This document shows, one piece after another, positions 32,936 to 47,600 of a stretch of 64,000 nt of DNA (position 1 is its first letter; every line of letters begins with the position of its first letter). The stretch is from Nicotiana tabacum. Its lineage: Eukaryota > Streptophyta > Magnoliopsida > Solanales > Solanaceae. The notes beneath the pieces are model-generated. The model was not told where the DNA came from. It saw only the letters and a program-made list of their open reading frames with translations, and made no database searches. The position numbers were made by a program, and so were the translations under genes. The DNA is taken from the NCBI RefSeq assembly GCF_000715075.1, contig NC_134093.1:95526826-95590825 (forward strand), in the 5' to 3' direction.

Positions 32936-34537
32936 AACTTGGAGAATATGACTTCCATCTTTCATTGCGTACGAGAGGATCCAGCTTAAGGAGTTCGATG
33001 AAGTTTTGCTTAAACGAGAAATTGTTTCTTTGTGATACTAGGAGCTAGAACAAATAACCATCTAGTGCAATTTTTCTTCTAACTTGCTGGATCCACCATT
33101 CTTAAAGGCATAGTTAAGACTTGATTAGGCCCTAAAATTCTGTGTAGATTTGTTTTAGTGTAGGCACCAAGGCGCTAAGCTATAAGTCTCAGCACTCATG
33201 AGCTTTATCTTAAAGTGGGGAACATTACCCAAAAGGTATAACTAGTAAAGTGATATATCAATTATTATGAAAACATTATGGATGAACATACTAGTGATTA
33301 GGAACGGAAATTAGAAATTTGGTGTGACCAAATTAATCATTAAATCTAAGTTACAAACTTCGTCTTGATAAAATGGTTTTGAACTTGATACATAGTTTTA
33401 TTGAATAAAAGAACCTTGACTGACATAGTTTTGATTTAGGCCTAATACACTTTTTTTATGACCGAGAGATCCGTTTGGAGCCAATCCTTTGGGCCAAACG
33501 TACCCTTCGGAACTCGGGAATGATGGGCCTGCCCCTCTATCCTCTGCCATTTAAATACTAAACTTAGGCCTAATACATAAAATGACATTCCGACTTGCAT
33601 GCAGTGTCCTACATAGACTTGTGGCACATCTACTTGTTAAAATCCCATTCATCAACAACTTTGGCACTTGACTTATACGTATGTGACATGAAAGCGGCTG
33701 AGCTGGTTTAATGGCACGTGAATTAGGCGTTTAGGGAGTGAGGATGTGAACAAAAAAGCTCGCTTTATCTTCTTTCTTCCATTGCTCTCCTCTTTCTCCT
33801 CTCCCTCCTCTCCTTGTACACCTCTACCCACCCCCTCTCTCTAAGAAAATCTCTTTACCTTCTCCATTCTCCGTTTCTCTGTACAACGGTCACATTCAAT
33901 CTCTACCCTACCTCCTCTCTCTAATTCATTCTCTTTTTATCGTACCGAACTTGGTCGTCGATGATAAGTTTCTGTCTCCTTGGAGGAAGAAGACACTTAT
34001 GAAGTCACTAAGTATGGTGTTGAACACTTTTGGGGAAATAATGTCGATTGTCACAGTTTGTGGGCTTTGAGTCATCGTCATCGCAGCTGCAGTGGCCGGT
34101 GGCGGAGGCTGCAGCAGTGGGTGGTTTAGAGGGTGTGAAGTAACAGGAGGTTTCTTTATTTTGTAGGAATGTCTGTTTACTTTAGAGAAGTTAGGAGGAG
34201 GACCTTGTAGTTCTCTCCTCATTGGAGATAGCGTTCCGTCAATTGGGCTCGTGGGAAACCCTGTGGTGGCAAGTCTATTTGGTAGATGATTATTTGTGGA
34301 TGTGTATGGTATAAGTGGGGTTTAAACAAGTAAATGCAGCTCCACTTGAAGATGCATGGATTTGAGTTTGAACTATGAAGTGAAGGTCAATAATAGTTCT
34401 ATGTGATAAGTTATGTGTTATCTACGTCAACACAATTGAGGAACATGTGCTATTTTAAACCCTTGTCCCTCTTTCAAATGTGTTTATTATGTGGAATTTT
34501 AACAAGTTGTTGCTCTAAACTGAAACAAGTTTAAGTA

Positions 34538-34815
34538 GGGGACCAGTTTTGCAAATGTGTGCAAGTTGGAGTTTCATTTCATGTATTAGGCCTTTTACTT
34601 AATATATTTTCACTTAATTGTAGTTTTGTTTTTCCAACTTATCAAAATATTTTCCAAAATGTCCATATAGTTTATAGGGGATCAGTTTTGCAAATGGGTG
34701 CAAGTTGGAGTTTCATTTCATGTATCAGGCCTTTTACTTAATATATTTTCACTTAATTGTAGTTTTTTATTTTTTCCAACTTACCAAAATATAATCCAAA
34801 ATGTTCATATAGTTA
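34538..34815 (+). repeat. 139-bp tandem duplication
   Basis: Units 34538-34676 and 34677-34815 both read GGGGAYCAGTTTTGCAAATG and share GTATYAGGCCTTTTACTTAA further on, with few differences. A related inverted stretch lies near 33565-33600. Confidence 0.85.
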
Positions 34816-34909
34816 TTTTTCTGGTTATAATTACTTGTCATTGCGATGTGTTTTCGTCATATAGTTATTTTTCTGGTTATAATTACTTGTCATTGCTGTG
34901 TAAGTTTTC
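34806..34909 (+). repeat. 52-bp tandem duplication
   Basis: CATATAGTTATTTTTCTGG occurs at 34806 and 34858, followed by the same TTATAATTACTTGTCATTGC. Confidence 0.85.
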
Positions 34910-35626
34910 ATGTGTGTTTGCGCATACACACACACACACTCTCATATATACACACATAGTATATATTCCTTCATTTGTATATTCTTCATTATAGCGCACA
35001 TTTTATATCTTGCCACTTCTCTAGGCTGTTTACCTTTTGACAATTATGCTGGAAGAAGATTCTCTAGAGGCGCTTTTGGTTCTCCAGACATAATCTTACA
35101 CTATCCACCACTTATTTGATTCTCTTTCCTCCGGGGATTCCGGTCGTTGAATGTTATTGGATGCTTTTGATACTTAGATTGGAACTTTTCTGTCTAATTT
35201 GCTTTTGGAAAAGGGGGCAGTATGCTTATTTTACAAGGCATGTTTAATTGTTAATTCATTCCTCTGGTCACGAACCCATACCATTAACTTAACCTGAGGT
35301 GCATTAATCTCTGATTATCAATAAGCCTATTTACTCTGCAAAAGAGATGGGGACTGGTAAAGCACCAAATATGAGAACAATGCACTGGCTGGTCTCTAAA
35401 TAAAACTGAGCTGAAGGCACTCTGCAATGTCTGAGGATTATGTGTTTGTTTCAATTCCACTGGTCCATTTTTTGAAACTTAAGCCCCTCTCATGTTAGCA
35501 GAAATTCCTTCCTCCTTTCATACCCTCAGTAATTTGGGTGCAATCATACCTTATAAGTTATTTTACTTGTTTATTTTTGTACTTGGTGCCCTCTCTGTCT
35601 CTTGCTAAGCAATTTTCGTTTTTCAG

Positions 35627-38600
35627 GTCATAAGCCTTTTGGAGTAACTATTAAAATAGAAAGAAGTTACACGAGGGATAAAAAGATTCTTTTGTTGAGA
35701 GTTATTTAGTCCATCCAGTCATGGACGAATACAAAAGAAATTTTCTCAAGCAACGCTCTAACCCCCAATTCAAGAGGAAGGGAGGCGCTAAAAATGCAAA
35801 GGGGAATTATGCTGGTCATGAACGGTCATCTGAAAGTTCTCGAAGTTCAGATACTACCTATTGTATACTTTGTCAATCCAAAAAAATTGGTAGTGTAATT
35901 GGAAAAGGTGGTAGCATAATCAAAGCCCTGAGAGAGGAAACTCAAGCAAAGATTAGGGTTGCTGACAGTGTGCCTGGTTCTGATGATAGACTAATAATTA
36001 TCTCTAGTCCCTCTACAAAGCTAGCTAGGAGACAAAACACTGACAACAACAATGAAAATCCAGAATTAAAGGAAGAAAATGGTAGCATGGAGCCACATTG
36101 TGCTGCGCAAGATGCTCTGTTAAAAGTTCACAATAGGATTGTTGAAGAAGACTTGCATGAAGCACAAGATGAGGATAAGAATGAAATTGTAATCATCACG
36201 CGTCTACTTGTTCCAAACAATTTGGTTGGATGCCTTTTAGGAAGAAAAGGCGATGTTATTCAGAAATTACGAAGTGAGACTGGGGCAAGCATTCGTGTTC
36301 AATCTGCTGAGCATCTTCCAGCTTGTGCTATGACCACTGATGAATTGGTCCAAGTAAGTTTCATGTTCTTTTCTATGGGTGCACAACTTATTTAGTTTCT
36401 TTATTATTTTTAAGGTGAGTGAGCTTTGAAATGAGCTTTTGTTACTTGGAGAGTATGATAGTGCAGAGGAGAAAGGGGAAGAGTACCGTTAAACACTTAA
36501 ACTAATTGTTCATCTGTACTGATCTTAGCTCTGCATGCAGCAGTTGCATTATATTCTTGCTCTGTCGTATGTTTGCCCTATGCTTATCTTCAAGCATCTA
36601 CTAGTCCTGATTCCTTAGTCCTAGAATATCTTCTGCTTATCTTCAAGCATCTACTACTAGTCCTGATTCCTTAGTCCTAGAATGTCTTTTTATAATCCAC
36701 CAATGTTTAGCTATTCAACGACTTGTAGGCTAGATCAGCTGTCGAGTAGCTAATGTTTATCTGACTGCTAGTTTCCTCATTTATCTTTTATCTTGAAAAA
36801 CAAGGTGCCCCTTTGACAAGCTGAAAGTTTCTGTGCACTTAGTTAATGTCTACGCTCTAAATTTTGCAATTGGTAACCGTGCCAAATATTTTGTTTGTTT
36901 CTCTGTGTGTGTGTGTCTTTTTGGGTATCCATGCTATTTCTTGTATGAAACATCTATAGATGATTAGAGGATTTGTGATTTCGATTTTGTTAAGTCTCTT
37001 GGTTTTATGGTGGTAATTACCTTTTTTAGGATACAATCATGTCCCGTACTACTTTTTTTTAACAATGAGTATCTTATTTTAGTTATTTTTCTTGCTGATA
37101 ATTTAGGAGTTACATATTAAGTGTCTCTTTTGGGCCATATCATGTCAAAAGAATTTTCAATATTGGTAGGGTTTTTCAGATATCAGGTAAACCTGCTTTG
37201 GTAAGAAAAGCCTTGTATGAAGTATCAACTCTGTTGCATCAGAATCCACGCAAAGAAAAACCTACCTCGAGTTTTCCCATGGTACATGGTGCTCAAGGTT
37301 TTCACCCCCCTGGTCCTCCCATGGAAAATATGATTCCTCCAGGAAAATCAATGTGGTCTCGAAGTAGATCTAATTTAAATGGTATGCCGCCTGTGTTAGG
37401 GATGGGAGGGTATAGGAACCAGCTTTCTGGATTTGGTCGTCCAGATTTTGATTATGATCCTCTCCCTTGTGCTGGTGAAGCTCCAAGTGATTTCACCATG
37501 AAAATTCTGTGTTCAGCTGCAAAAATTGGTGGCGTTATAGGCAAGGGGGGTTTCAATGTAAAACAACTGCAGCAGGAAACAGGAGCAAGTATACATGTTG
37601 AGGATGTCGTACCCGAATCTGATGAAAGAGTTATTCATGTCTCCTCTTTGGAGGTAATGTATCTCATTGAGGAATTCATAATATTAGCATCCTCATGAGC
37701 ATGTCACCAAGCCATTTTTTTCCTTCCAGTCTCTGTGGGATCCCAGATCACAAACTATTGATGCCATACTTCAACTTCAAAGTAAAACAAGTGAATTTTC
37801 TGACAAAGGAATTATCACTACAAGGCTTCTTGTTCCCTCAAATAAGGTTGGATGCATTCTTGGTCAAGGAGGACAGGTTATCAATGAGATGAGGAGGAGG
37901 ACACAGGCAGATATTCGTGTTATTTCCAAGGATGATAAACCCAGATGCGCATCTGCAGATGAAGAACTTGTGCAGGTGATTTATCTGTAGTCTGCAAGTT
38001 TAGACTAGTCACTTCCGGTTCACATATGCCCCACTTTCAGTTTTCTTGTGCATGTCGGTACTGTTGTTTCCACTATCTTGTGAGAAATTTCCATCTCAAA
38101 ATAATTGAAGTTGTATTTATTCAGATATCTGGAAGCTTTGGTGTTGCAAAAGATGCCTTGGTTGAGATTGCTTCTAGGCTTAGAGCAAGATCCCTTAGGG
38201 ATGTAAATAGCAAGGCGGAATCTGCTCCTGTTAGGCCACTTTCTGGATTTGGTCCTTCAGAGGATTTCCGAAGTGGAGATCCACAACGTTCAGGTGTGAT
38301 GGAAGCTGGCAGCTCTAGAAGATATGATCATTTGAAGGTATGGAAGATCATCTTGCTAATGTTGCTTCTACTGGAGTTAATACCTTTATTTTTTTTAAAT
38401 AACTGTGGCGCTTGGACCAATTCATACCTTCATTTCTGATTGTTTATATTTGGTGTTAGGAAAAGTGCGATATGTTTGTTGTAACCTCTTTACTAGGATC
38501 ATTTACAATAGGAGAACACAAAGTCGTAACAACATTGCACTACCATATTACCTGCAGAATGCATCATCTAATTCATTTAAAGGGTGGAGATGTTGTGGTG

Positions 38601-41600
38601 GTATGAGGCACCAATCCCGGACTCAAAATGAATTTACTGGAATTGTACAATAGACATGCCTATGTAGGGAAGCTTCTTAAATATTCTTATGCCTCATTTC
38701 TGTCCCATTCTTATAAAGGAATAGATTACAACTATTGGTGTCTATTAGGGGCATCATTGATGGTAAAGTTGAATATCCTCTGTACACTAGTTCACACAAT
38801 ATGGTGGGGTGTGGGGTTAGACCGTATGGATCTCAATTTGGCAAAGCGTGAGATATGTGGGAGTTGGGGCAGACAGGTGACCATGGATGACCATGCTGCT
38901 AAAATGATTTTGTTACCCTACCCCCACCTCAGGGGAAAAAATGGAAAATGTAAAAAAGGCCTTTTGGCTGCTGTCTGTTATATATGAGTCCTGCACTTGC
39001 CAATGTGAGTCTACCAAAGGCTCGCATTAATTTGATAAATCTAGCTAAAAGGCACAGTAAGTGGGTCTAGATACTTGTTGTTCATCATTGGTCTGACAGT
39101 TTAGTCAAATAGTTGGAGAAGTCGGGTGTCAACTATAATCAGTCATATCTATCAGTGATCTGTTTTTGGAAAACATAAGAAGAAAGTTCTTACAACTATG
39201 TGTTAGGGCTGTTCAAACTTTAGGGTGGTTTGTTTTCTTCTATTTGCACCTTTGAGAGCACTCCAAGTGGCAAAGTTATAGTGCAAAGATGAGATACATT
39301 GCATTGTGCTACAATTACTTTGTACAGTAAGAAGAGGTTACTAAATAATTTTTCTTGTTAAATAAGTCATTCTACCACCTTTTTAGTGATACTAGAATAA
39401 CAAGAAGATTGTGATAGAGTACTTTGGTAATTTTTTCTCTCTAAATTATGCACCTAAGCCTCATTAAGCCTCAGTACCAAACAAGTTGGAGTCGGCTATG
39501 TGAATCCTCACTTCTTCATTTAAGCTCAACTCATATCATCATACTAAATAAATAAAAGTGAAATAAGTTACACATATATTTTAATATATGTAAACAATAA
39601 TAGATAATACTAATAATGTTAGAAGTTCTCTAACAAGTCTAAAACTTATTCCCAACTAGTAGATATCATGCATATGAATCTTTTTCTTCTATTGTGTCTT
39701 ATCTTTAGCTAAGCTTGCATTGATTCCAAGGATTTGTAGGTCTTTCTAAGACAACTTCCTTCTATGTGATTTTAGGCCTACTGGAGCTTTAAGTACAAAA
39801 ACAACAACTAAGCCACAGTACCAAATAAGTTGGGGTTGGCTATGTGAATCCTCACTTCTTTCATTTAAGCTCAATTAATGTCATCATCATATCATATCAA
39901 ATAAAATAAAAGTGAAAAATAAGTTTTACCTATTTTAGTAGATATCACGCATATGAATCTTTTTGCTTCTATTGTGTCTTATCTTTAGCTAAGCTTGCAT
40001 TGATTCCAAGGATTTGTAGGTCTTTCTAAGACAACTTCCTTCTATGTGATTTTAGGCCTATCCCGTTCCCTTTATAACACCTTCACTCACCATAGTTTCA
40101 CACCTACGGACTGTGTATATGCAGGTTGATGCAGTACATGACCAAACCATCTCAAGCGACCTTCTGCCATTTTATCCTCAATGCGTGTAGTCATTTCTAA
40201 ATTTGTCTAATCTTTTTTTATCGCACTTCCATCTTTGCATCCGCATCTCTACAACACTCATCTTGTGGATATGTTGGACTTTGGTGGTCGGGTATTCATT
40301 ACCATATAGCATTGCGGGTCTTGTAGCTCTTCGGTAGAGTTTATCTTTCACTTTGGTAGGCATCCTTTTATCACATAACAACCCAGTATACTTATCCATT
40401 GCAACCATCCGATTCTAATCCTATGAGTAACATCTTCATCTACCATTCCATTCTCCGGAAACAACGAGCCTAGATGTTTAAATCGTTTTCATTTTTTCAC
40501 CACAATCTCTAGTCTCACCTCAACTTCGCTCTTCTTATGCTTGCTAAACTTGTAGTACATGTATTTAGTCGTACTTCTTCTTATCCTAAAACCCTTACTC
40601 TCGAGGTTGCTTTTGCATAGTTCAAGCTTTTGGTTGACAACCTCGTAGTTTTGTCAATTAACACAATATCATCAACAAATAACATACACCATCAAATAAC
40701 ATACACCATGAGATTTATATTGTATTATGTTGGTTTGCTCATCCTTAACTAGGGTAAACTAGTAGGGGCTGAATGCCGATCCCTGGTGTAGACCCACTAT
40801 TATGAAAAACTCCTCAGTATCTCCTACTAATGTTTTCAGGCTAGTGGCGGCTCTGTCCATTATGACAACTCCCTCCGTTTCAATTGAGATGACACACTTT
40901 CTTTATTAGTCCGTTCCAAAAAGAATGGCAAATTTCTATATTTAGAAACAATTTAACGTTAAACTTTTCATTATACCTTCTTTACCCTTAATGAGAATCT
41001 TTTATAGCCACACAAATATCATGACCCCACTAAGGTTTTGCCCCTTAAGCTTTTAGCACCACATGTTTCAAAAGTTTCTTTTATTTCTTAAATTTTGTGC
41101 GAAGTCAAACTACCTTATCTAAATTGAAACAGAGGGAGTATGTAATATGAATTCCATCACTCACCAAAGGGCCTTTTGTGGTACTCTATCATATACTTTC
41201 TCGAGGTCAATGAACAAATGTGTAGATCTTTCTTCCGTTCGCGAGAAATTTCCATCAATCTTTCTAGCAAGAATGTAGCCTCCGTTTTAGATCTAAAGGA
41301 CATAAATCCAAATTGGTCGTCTGTCACTCTTGTCTTGTTCTTAAGTCTACGTTCTATCACTTTTTCTCCCAGATTTTCATCGTATGATTGGGTATCTCCT
41401 TTGTTCTTATAGATTGGAATCATGATACTCTTCTTCCACTCATCGGGCATCCTACCATTTTTTAGTATAGCATTGGATAGCTTGGTGAACCATTCTAATC
41501 CAAAGTCCAAGCTCTCCAAGACACATTGCAACTCTATAGGGATAGTGTCTGGACCACAAGCTTTTCTAATCCTCATATTTTTCATAGCATCATTTACCTC

Positions 41601-44600
41601 TGTCGACCTAATTTTACGAGTGTAGCTAAAGTTTTTACCGTGCGCAGACGTGTGGAGCTTTAAGTACAAACGGCAACTAAAACACGAGCTTCAATGAAGA
41701 AAGGAGCTGATGAAGGAAAATAAGAAAAAATACATGTAATGCTAGAAAAGAAGGACAAAGTACGAACAACAATTTTATGGACCAAAGAATTTAAAACAAC
41801 GACCATCACAACTACTATGTCTCAATGTTAGACTAGTTGGGTTGGTTATATGAATCCTCTATATTTATTTTGCTGTATTTGAGTCCCTTTCATTTCAGTG
41901 CTTAATATTTTGTCTTTTAGGAGAAATTTATTGTAACTGGGAGTGAACCAAATAATTGAAAAACTGCACTTTGATTAGAATATTTGGCGTGAAAATCATG
42001 CTAATCAAATTCAAAAATTGTTTTAAATTTCTGATTCATATGCAAGTTTCTTGTTCAGAATAATGACTAGTTTTTTTCTTACTATATTCTATTTTCTTAT
42101 TCTTCATTATTAACATATTCATCCATGAAATTCCATTAATGAATTAGTATATCGTGTTGTCATCTATGTCAAATGTAGTGTTAGACAAAGCCTATAGTAG
42201 TTGTGTTCCGCACGCTGCATAAATGAAAGTGACAATTGGGCGAGTGAGGCCCCTGGCCTGCACTGAGCTGAACTCTAGGAGTTTAAGCATGCCTAAACAA
42301 GCCTTTAGCAGCATTGTTCTTTTCTAGCTTGTAGTTGGATGAGGCATAAAACATTAGTGAAGATTCCTTTCGCTAGTTTATGAGGCTATATAGGTGGTTT
42401 TCAAGATGGGTGTCTTGTTCCGTCAATTCTTACCATTTCAGTATTATGGATGAAAGATTGTACTCTCTCTGGCTGCAAGATTTCAAGTTAAATGTCTTGT
42501 TTGACCTTTTCAAAGTTTCTAAAGATATGAATAGTGATTATCTATTGAGTTTGGAGACTAAAATTGGGCAATGTCTAATGTAAAAAGGGAAGAGAATACG
42601 AATTAACAATATTTTATGGAATCAACTCTTGTCACTACAAGAGGAGCTGCTTAAATTAGGAGCAATAATCTATAAAACAAGTAATTATTTTCTAATAATG
42701 AAGAAAATAAATTTGAGTTTGCTTATTTTGGAAACAAAGAAAGTAGCCTGCAAAATCATGCTAAAAAGCTATTTCCAAGACAATTGCTGGAAAAATGCAT
42801 ATTGCCACTAGAATTGATTTCGGAAAGAGAGTGGCACCGCACCCAAGAAGAGAGGAAAGGTGCTAGTTGCTAAAGAGGAGGTGTTGGACGCTTGAGAAAG
42901 GAGGTGACTGTTGCTGTAAAGAGGACGTGGCAGTCACTAGAAATAAAGAAATAAAGAAAAGAAAACACCGACCAGGTCACCAGGCAGGCGGAAGGCCTTC
43001 CACCTGTAGAGAAAGCTATTTGAGTTTCTAGAAAAATCGTAGAGGCTCTGATACCATGTAAAAGACGTAGAGAAACTGAGAAGAGAATACTTCTTATTGA
43101 AGTGAATCTGGGTACTACAAGGGGAGCTCCTTAAGTAAAATAAGATCAGTGATTATTCTATGCAAACTATAAAAAGTAGTAATGAATGTAAATATTCATA
43201 GTTTTGCTTTTTGCGATTTTGTTGATGTGAAGCACACCGTCACTACTGAAACAGATCGAACTATTCAGAAAACATCTGTTGCTTTTGCTTTTAGGGTGTT
43301 GAAAACTTTTTTGTATTTTGACCAAAACTAATAGCCTTATAAGGAAGGTGGTGAATTGATTGTAATTTCCCCTTGAACATATATTTGGATGTTGAATGAG
43401 TGACTTGTCACACTATTCTGGGTTATGGAAACCATTTGCTGCCATGGTCTTTTCAGTTGGACCAGTTGACTAAAGAAGTGTCACATTCTCTCTGTAGGGT
43501 GCTGTTCGTGAATATGACCATCCGAGTTATCCAGATCTTCCCATTGCTACTAGGTACTACCAGTACCCATTGCTGAATGCGTTCATTTTTCCTTGCTTTT
43601 TCTGTTGTAGTTCATCTGATCACCATTGTGAACTCTAGATACCCAAGTATCAGTAGTCCTCTGGAGGTGAAGTTTCCAGACCATTCTTTTGGCTCTGCAA
43701 AAAGAACAGGAGGGTACAACATTAATGAGGTAAATTACTCTGCCTAGAGCTACAAAGAGGTGGTTTTGTGAGTTATTCTTTTTGTCTCGTTCTATCCATT
43801 TTATTTCCAACTAGATAGAAGACTCTTACCTTGTGTTATTCCCTCCATTGGAGTTTTAATAGACCTATTGAGTGAATTGCTCGATATTTTTGCTCTGATT
43901 CCACCTTTTCCTTTTTGCGATACAGAATTATAAATCTCTCATGTTCTCCATTTTTATGTTATAATATATTTGGGACATGCTAGAGATAAATAGAAAAAAA
44001 TCACACGTCTTTTACATGTATTTTCATATTCCAGCCTTGATTCTTTAAAATGTTGTATGTCATATGTGTTTGATTTATCTTATGGTAAATTAATTTCTAA
44101 ATAGTGTAGTTCTTTTTTTCTTTATTGTTGTCTTTTTGTATTCTGCTATATGTATTATGATCTTTACATATGCGTAACAGTTGTTTGTAATGATATTCCT
44201 GTTAGTGATAATTATATTTTGATTCATGGTGTTATGTTAGAAAGCCTTATCCTCTCTCCATATCAATTTATGTGATACACTTTTCTTATTAGTCCGTTCC
44301 AAAAAGCATGACACATTTTTATATTTGGAAACAAGTTAACTTTATACTTTCCATTTTACCCTTAATTACAACAACAAAAAAAAATCAGTGTTGTCAAAGG
44401 CGCGCTTAAAGCGCGCTTAAGCCCTGAAGCGAGGCTCAAAACACGTTGAGCGCTTCGCCTCGCTTTGTGGGCGCTTTAGTGTCACATCAAATCTCTAAGG
44501 CATAATTTTCCTTGCCGATGAGTGTAATCCTGAAAAGGCGACCTTAAACAATTGGTATTTCACTTTATCGTGAATTTTTTTTCAATTTCTTTTTCCATAT

Positions 44601-47600
44601 ATTTGTTATTCATGCTTATAATGATTAGTCATGGACTACATGCATATTTTTACTTTTTTCTCCTGTTGCGCCTTTTTTCATTAAAGCTCACGCTTTATTT
44701 GCGCTTTGCACTTAAAGCCCCAACGGACCTTAGAGCGTTTTTGCGCTTTTCGCCTTTGATAACACTGCAACAAACCCAGTGTAATCCTACAAGTGGGGTC
44801 TGGGGAGGGTAGTGTGTAAGCAGACCTTACCCCTACCTTTGTGAAAGTAGAGAGGTTGTTTCTGATAGACCCTTGGCTAAAGAAACACTAAACAAGAAGC
44901 GACCAGCAGTAACAACACAAAGAAAAAAACAAAGACACTATGTGTACCAAAGATCTAAAAATAAGAAATACAAGAATACTACTAACAATACTGGTAAGAA
45001 TGACACAATATGGAATAACAAAGATCAAGGAACACAAAAATGTAAGAATAATACTAATACTGCAGGTATGATTAGGAGAAACTCTCGACTACTTATCAAC
45101 CTACAATCCTTATTTTCGACCTCCACACCTTCCTATCGAGGGTCATGTCCTCGGTAAGCTGAAGCAATGACATGTCCTGCCTAATCACCTCTCCCCAATA
45201 CTTTTTTGGCCTACCTCTACCCTTCCTCAAACCCGCCATGGTCAACTTCTCACACCTCCTAACCGGGGCATCAATGCCTCTCCTCATCACGTGCCCGAAC
45301 CATCTCAGCCTCGATTCCCGCAATTTCTCTTCCACGAGGGCCACTCCTACCTTGTCCCTAATAACTTCATTCCTAATCTTATCTTTCCCGGTATGCCCAT
45401 ACATCCACCTCAACATCCTCATTTCGGTTACTCATCTTCTGGACATGGAATTTCTTGACTGGCCAACACTCCGCACCATACAACATAGTCGGTCTAACTA
45501 CCGCTCTGTTGAACTTGCCCTTAAGTCTTGGTGGCACATTCTTATCACATAAAATCTCTCTCGGGAATGACTTGTGTATCAAGCTTCATGTCCACTTCTG
45601 CCTCATGCGTCCCCTCACTGAACTTGCACTCCAAGTATTCTGTTTTTGTCCTACTCAACTTAAAACCTTTAGACTCCAAGGTATGTCTCCAAACCTCTAA
45701 CCTAGCGTTAACTCCATAGCGTGTCTCGTCAATCAGCACTATATCATATGCAAATAACATACACCATGACACGTCCCCTTGGATTTGTTGCGTCAACACA
45801 TCCATCGCCAGAGCAAATAAAAATGGACTAAGAGCCGATCCCTGATGTAATCCCATCAACACTGGGAAGTGTTTTGAGTCTCCTCCCACAGTCCTTACCC
45901 GAGTTTTAGCACCATCGTACATATATCTAATCACCCTAGTGTATGCTACTGGGATGCCACTAACCAAACATCTCCATAAGACCACCCACGGAACTTTGTC
46001 GTAGGCTTTCTCTAGGTCAATTAACACCATATGTAAGTCTTTCTTCCTCTCCCTATACTGCTCCACTAGTCTCCTCACAAGATGAATGGCTTCTGTGGTC
46101 GACCGTCCCAGCATGAATCCGAACTGGTTCTCAGAAATAGACACACTTCTTCTCGCCCTCCTCTCCGCCTCCCACTCCCAAACTTTCATAGTGTGACTCA
46201 ACAACTTGATACCCCTATAGTTGTTGCAATTTCCCCTTTATTCTTGTACACCGGTACTATCGAGCTCCACCTCCATTCATCGGGCATCTTCTGCGTCCTA
46301 AAAATGACATTAAACAATCCAGTAAGCCACTCCAAACCCGCTTCTTTCCAAAATTCTACCGGAATCTCGTCCGGCCCAGTTGCTTTACCCCTACTCATCT
46401 TCTGCATCACCCACTCAACCTCCTCCACCTTAAAGTGCCTGCAAAAACCATAATCTCGTTGGCTCTATGAGTTCTCCAACTCACCAAGTACGATGTTCCT
46501 GTCACTATCCTCGTTCAAGAGTTTATGAAAATATGTCTGCCACCTAAGCCTAATATACGCCTCATCCAACATATTTTATCATTAATTAGAAGTTTTTTAT
46601 AGCCACACAAACTGAAAGCCCCACAAAAGCTTTTATCCTTAAGCTTTTAAAACCACAAATTTCAAAAGTTTTTCCTTTTTTTCTTAAACTCCGTACTGAG
46701 TCAAACGCATCACACAAATTGAAATGAGGGAGTAACTATTACTCATAAGAGATACTCCCTCCGTCCCAATTTATTTCGGACTCTTTCTTTTTTAGTCGAT
46801 CTCAAAAGGAATGTCATACTTATTTAGAAACAATTTAATTTTATTTCATTTTACCCTTAATGAGATGATTTACAGCCATATAGATTTCTATTGCTTGTTT
46901 AGACCACAAGTTTAAAAAGTTCTCTTTTCTTTCTTAAACTCCGTGCCTAATCAAACACCGCCACATAAATTGGGACAGATAGAGTAACATATTTGTTGTA
47001 CAACAACAACAACAACAAAGACAGTGTAATCCCATATATGGGGTTTGGGGAGGGTAGTGTGTAAGTAGACCTTACCCCTACGTTATAAAGATACAATGCA
47101 CAAACCAGACCAAGCTTTATCTTAACCCTTTTTGCATGCCTAAATGAGTTGGATATGAGAAGATAATTTTGATGATTAGTTTGAACTTTGAACAAAATTG
47201 ATGTAACCCTTCGTGTTTTTGGCTAGTGAAGGGGGCAAGCTAGCTACTACTAATATTGTCATGATTTTCCCAGAACATTTCCACTAGTGTTTGTAGTTTT
47301 TTGCTAGACTTGGTATTTTGAGCATTCTAATAGTGTTTGGCCAAGTATTTATTTGGGCCAAAAGTGCTTTTGGCCAAAAATTGAGGTGTTTGGCTTAGCT
47401 TTTAGAAGGAAAAAAGTGCTTTTGAGGAGAAGCAGAATTTCAAAAGCACTTTTCTGAGAAGCACTTTTGAGAAAAACACTTTGAAGCAGTTTTCAAAAGT
47501 TTAGCCAGATTACTGCTCAAAAGTGCCTTTTAAATTAATTAGCCAAACACAAACTGCTTCTCACCAAAAGAACTTTTTTGAAAAGTACTTTTGAGAAAAA

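Larger units (their letters stand above)
33700..35626 (+). promoter_or_regulatory. 5' region and 5'-UTR intron of the KH gene
   Basis: A G-box CACGTG lies at 33715-33720. A pyrimidine-rich tract (about 33765-33945, CTCTCC and CTTTCT runs) looks like a plant transcription start and leader region. The acceptor TTTTTCAG at 35619-35626 shows that an upstream non-coding exon exists; I could not fix its donor. The interval also contains a 139-bp tandem duplication, a 52-bp tandem duplication and a CA/TA microsatellite (about 34922-34965). Promoter position is inference. Confidence 0.4.

Noticed and set aside
33926..34222. Minus-strand 98-codon frame with Pro/Thr-rich sequence
   Set aside because: No domain; overlaps the likely leader region of the KH gene on the other strand.
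45172..46453. Plus-strand frames of 123-126 codons
   Set aside because: Antisense to the RTE LINE reverse transcriptase and C-terminal region.
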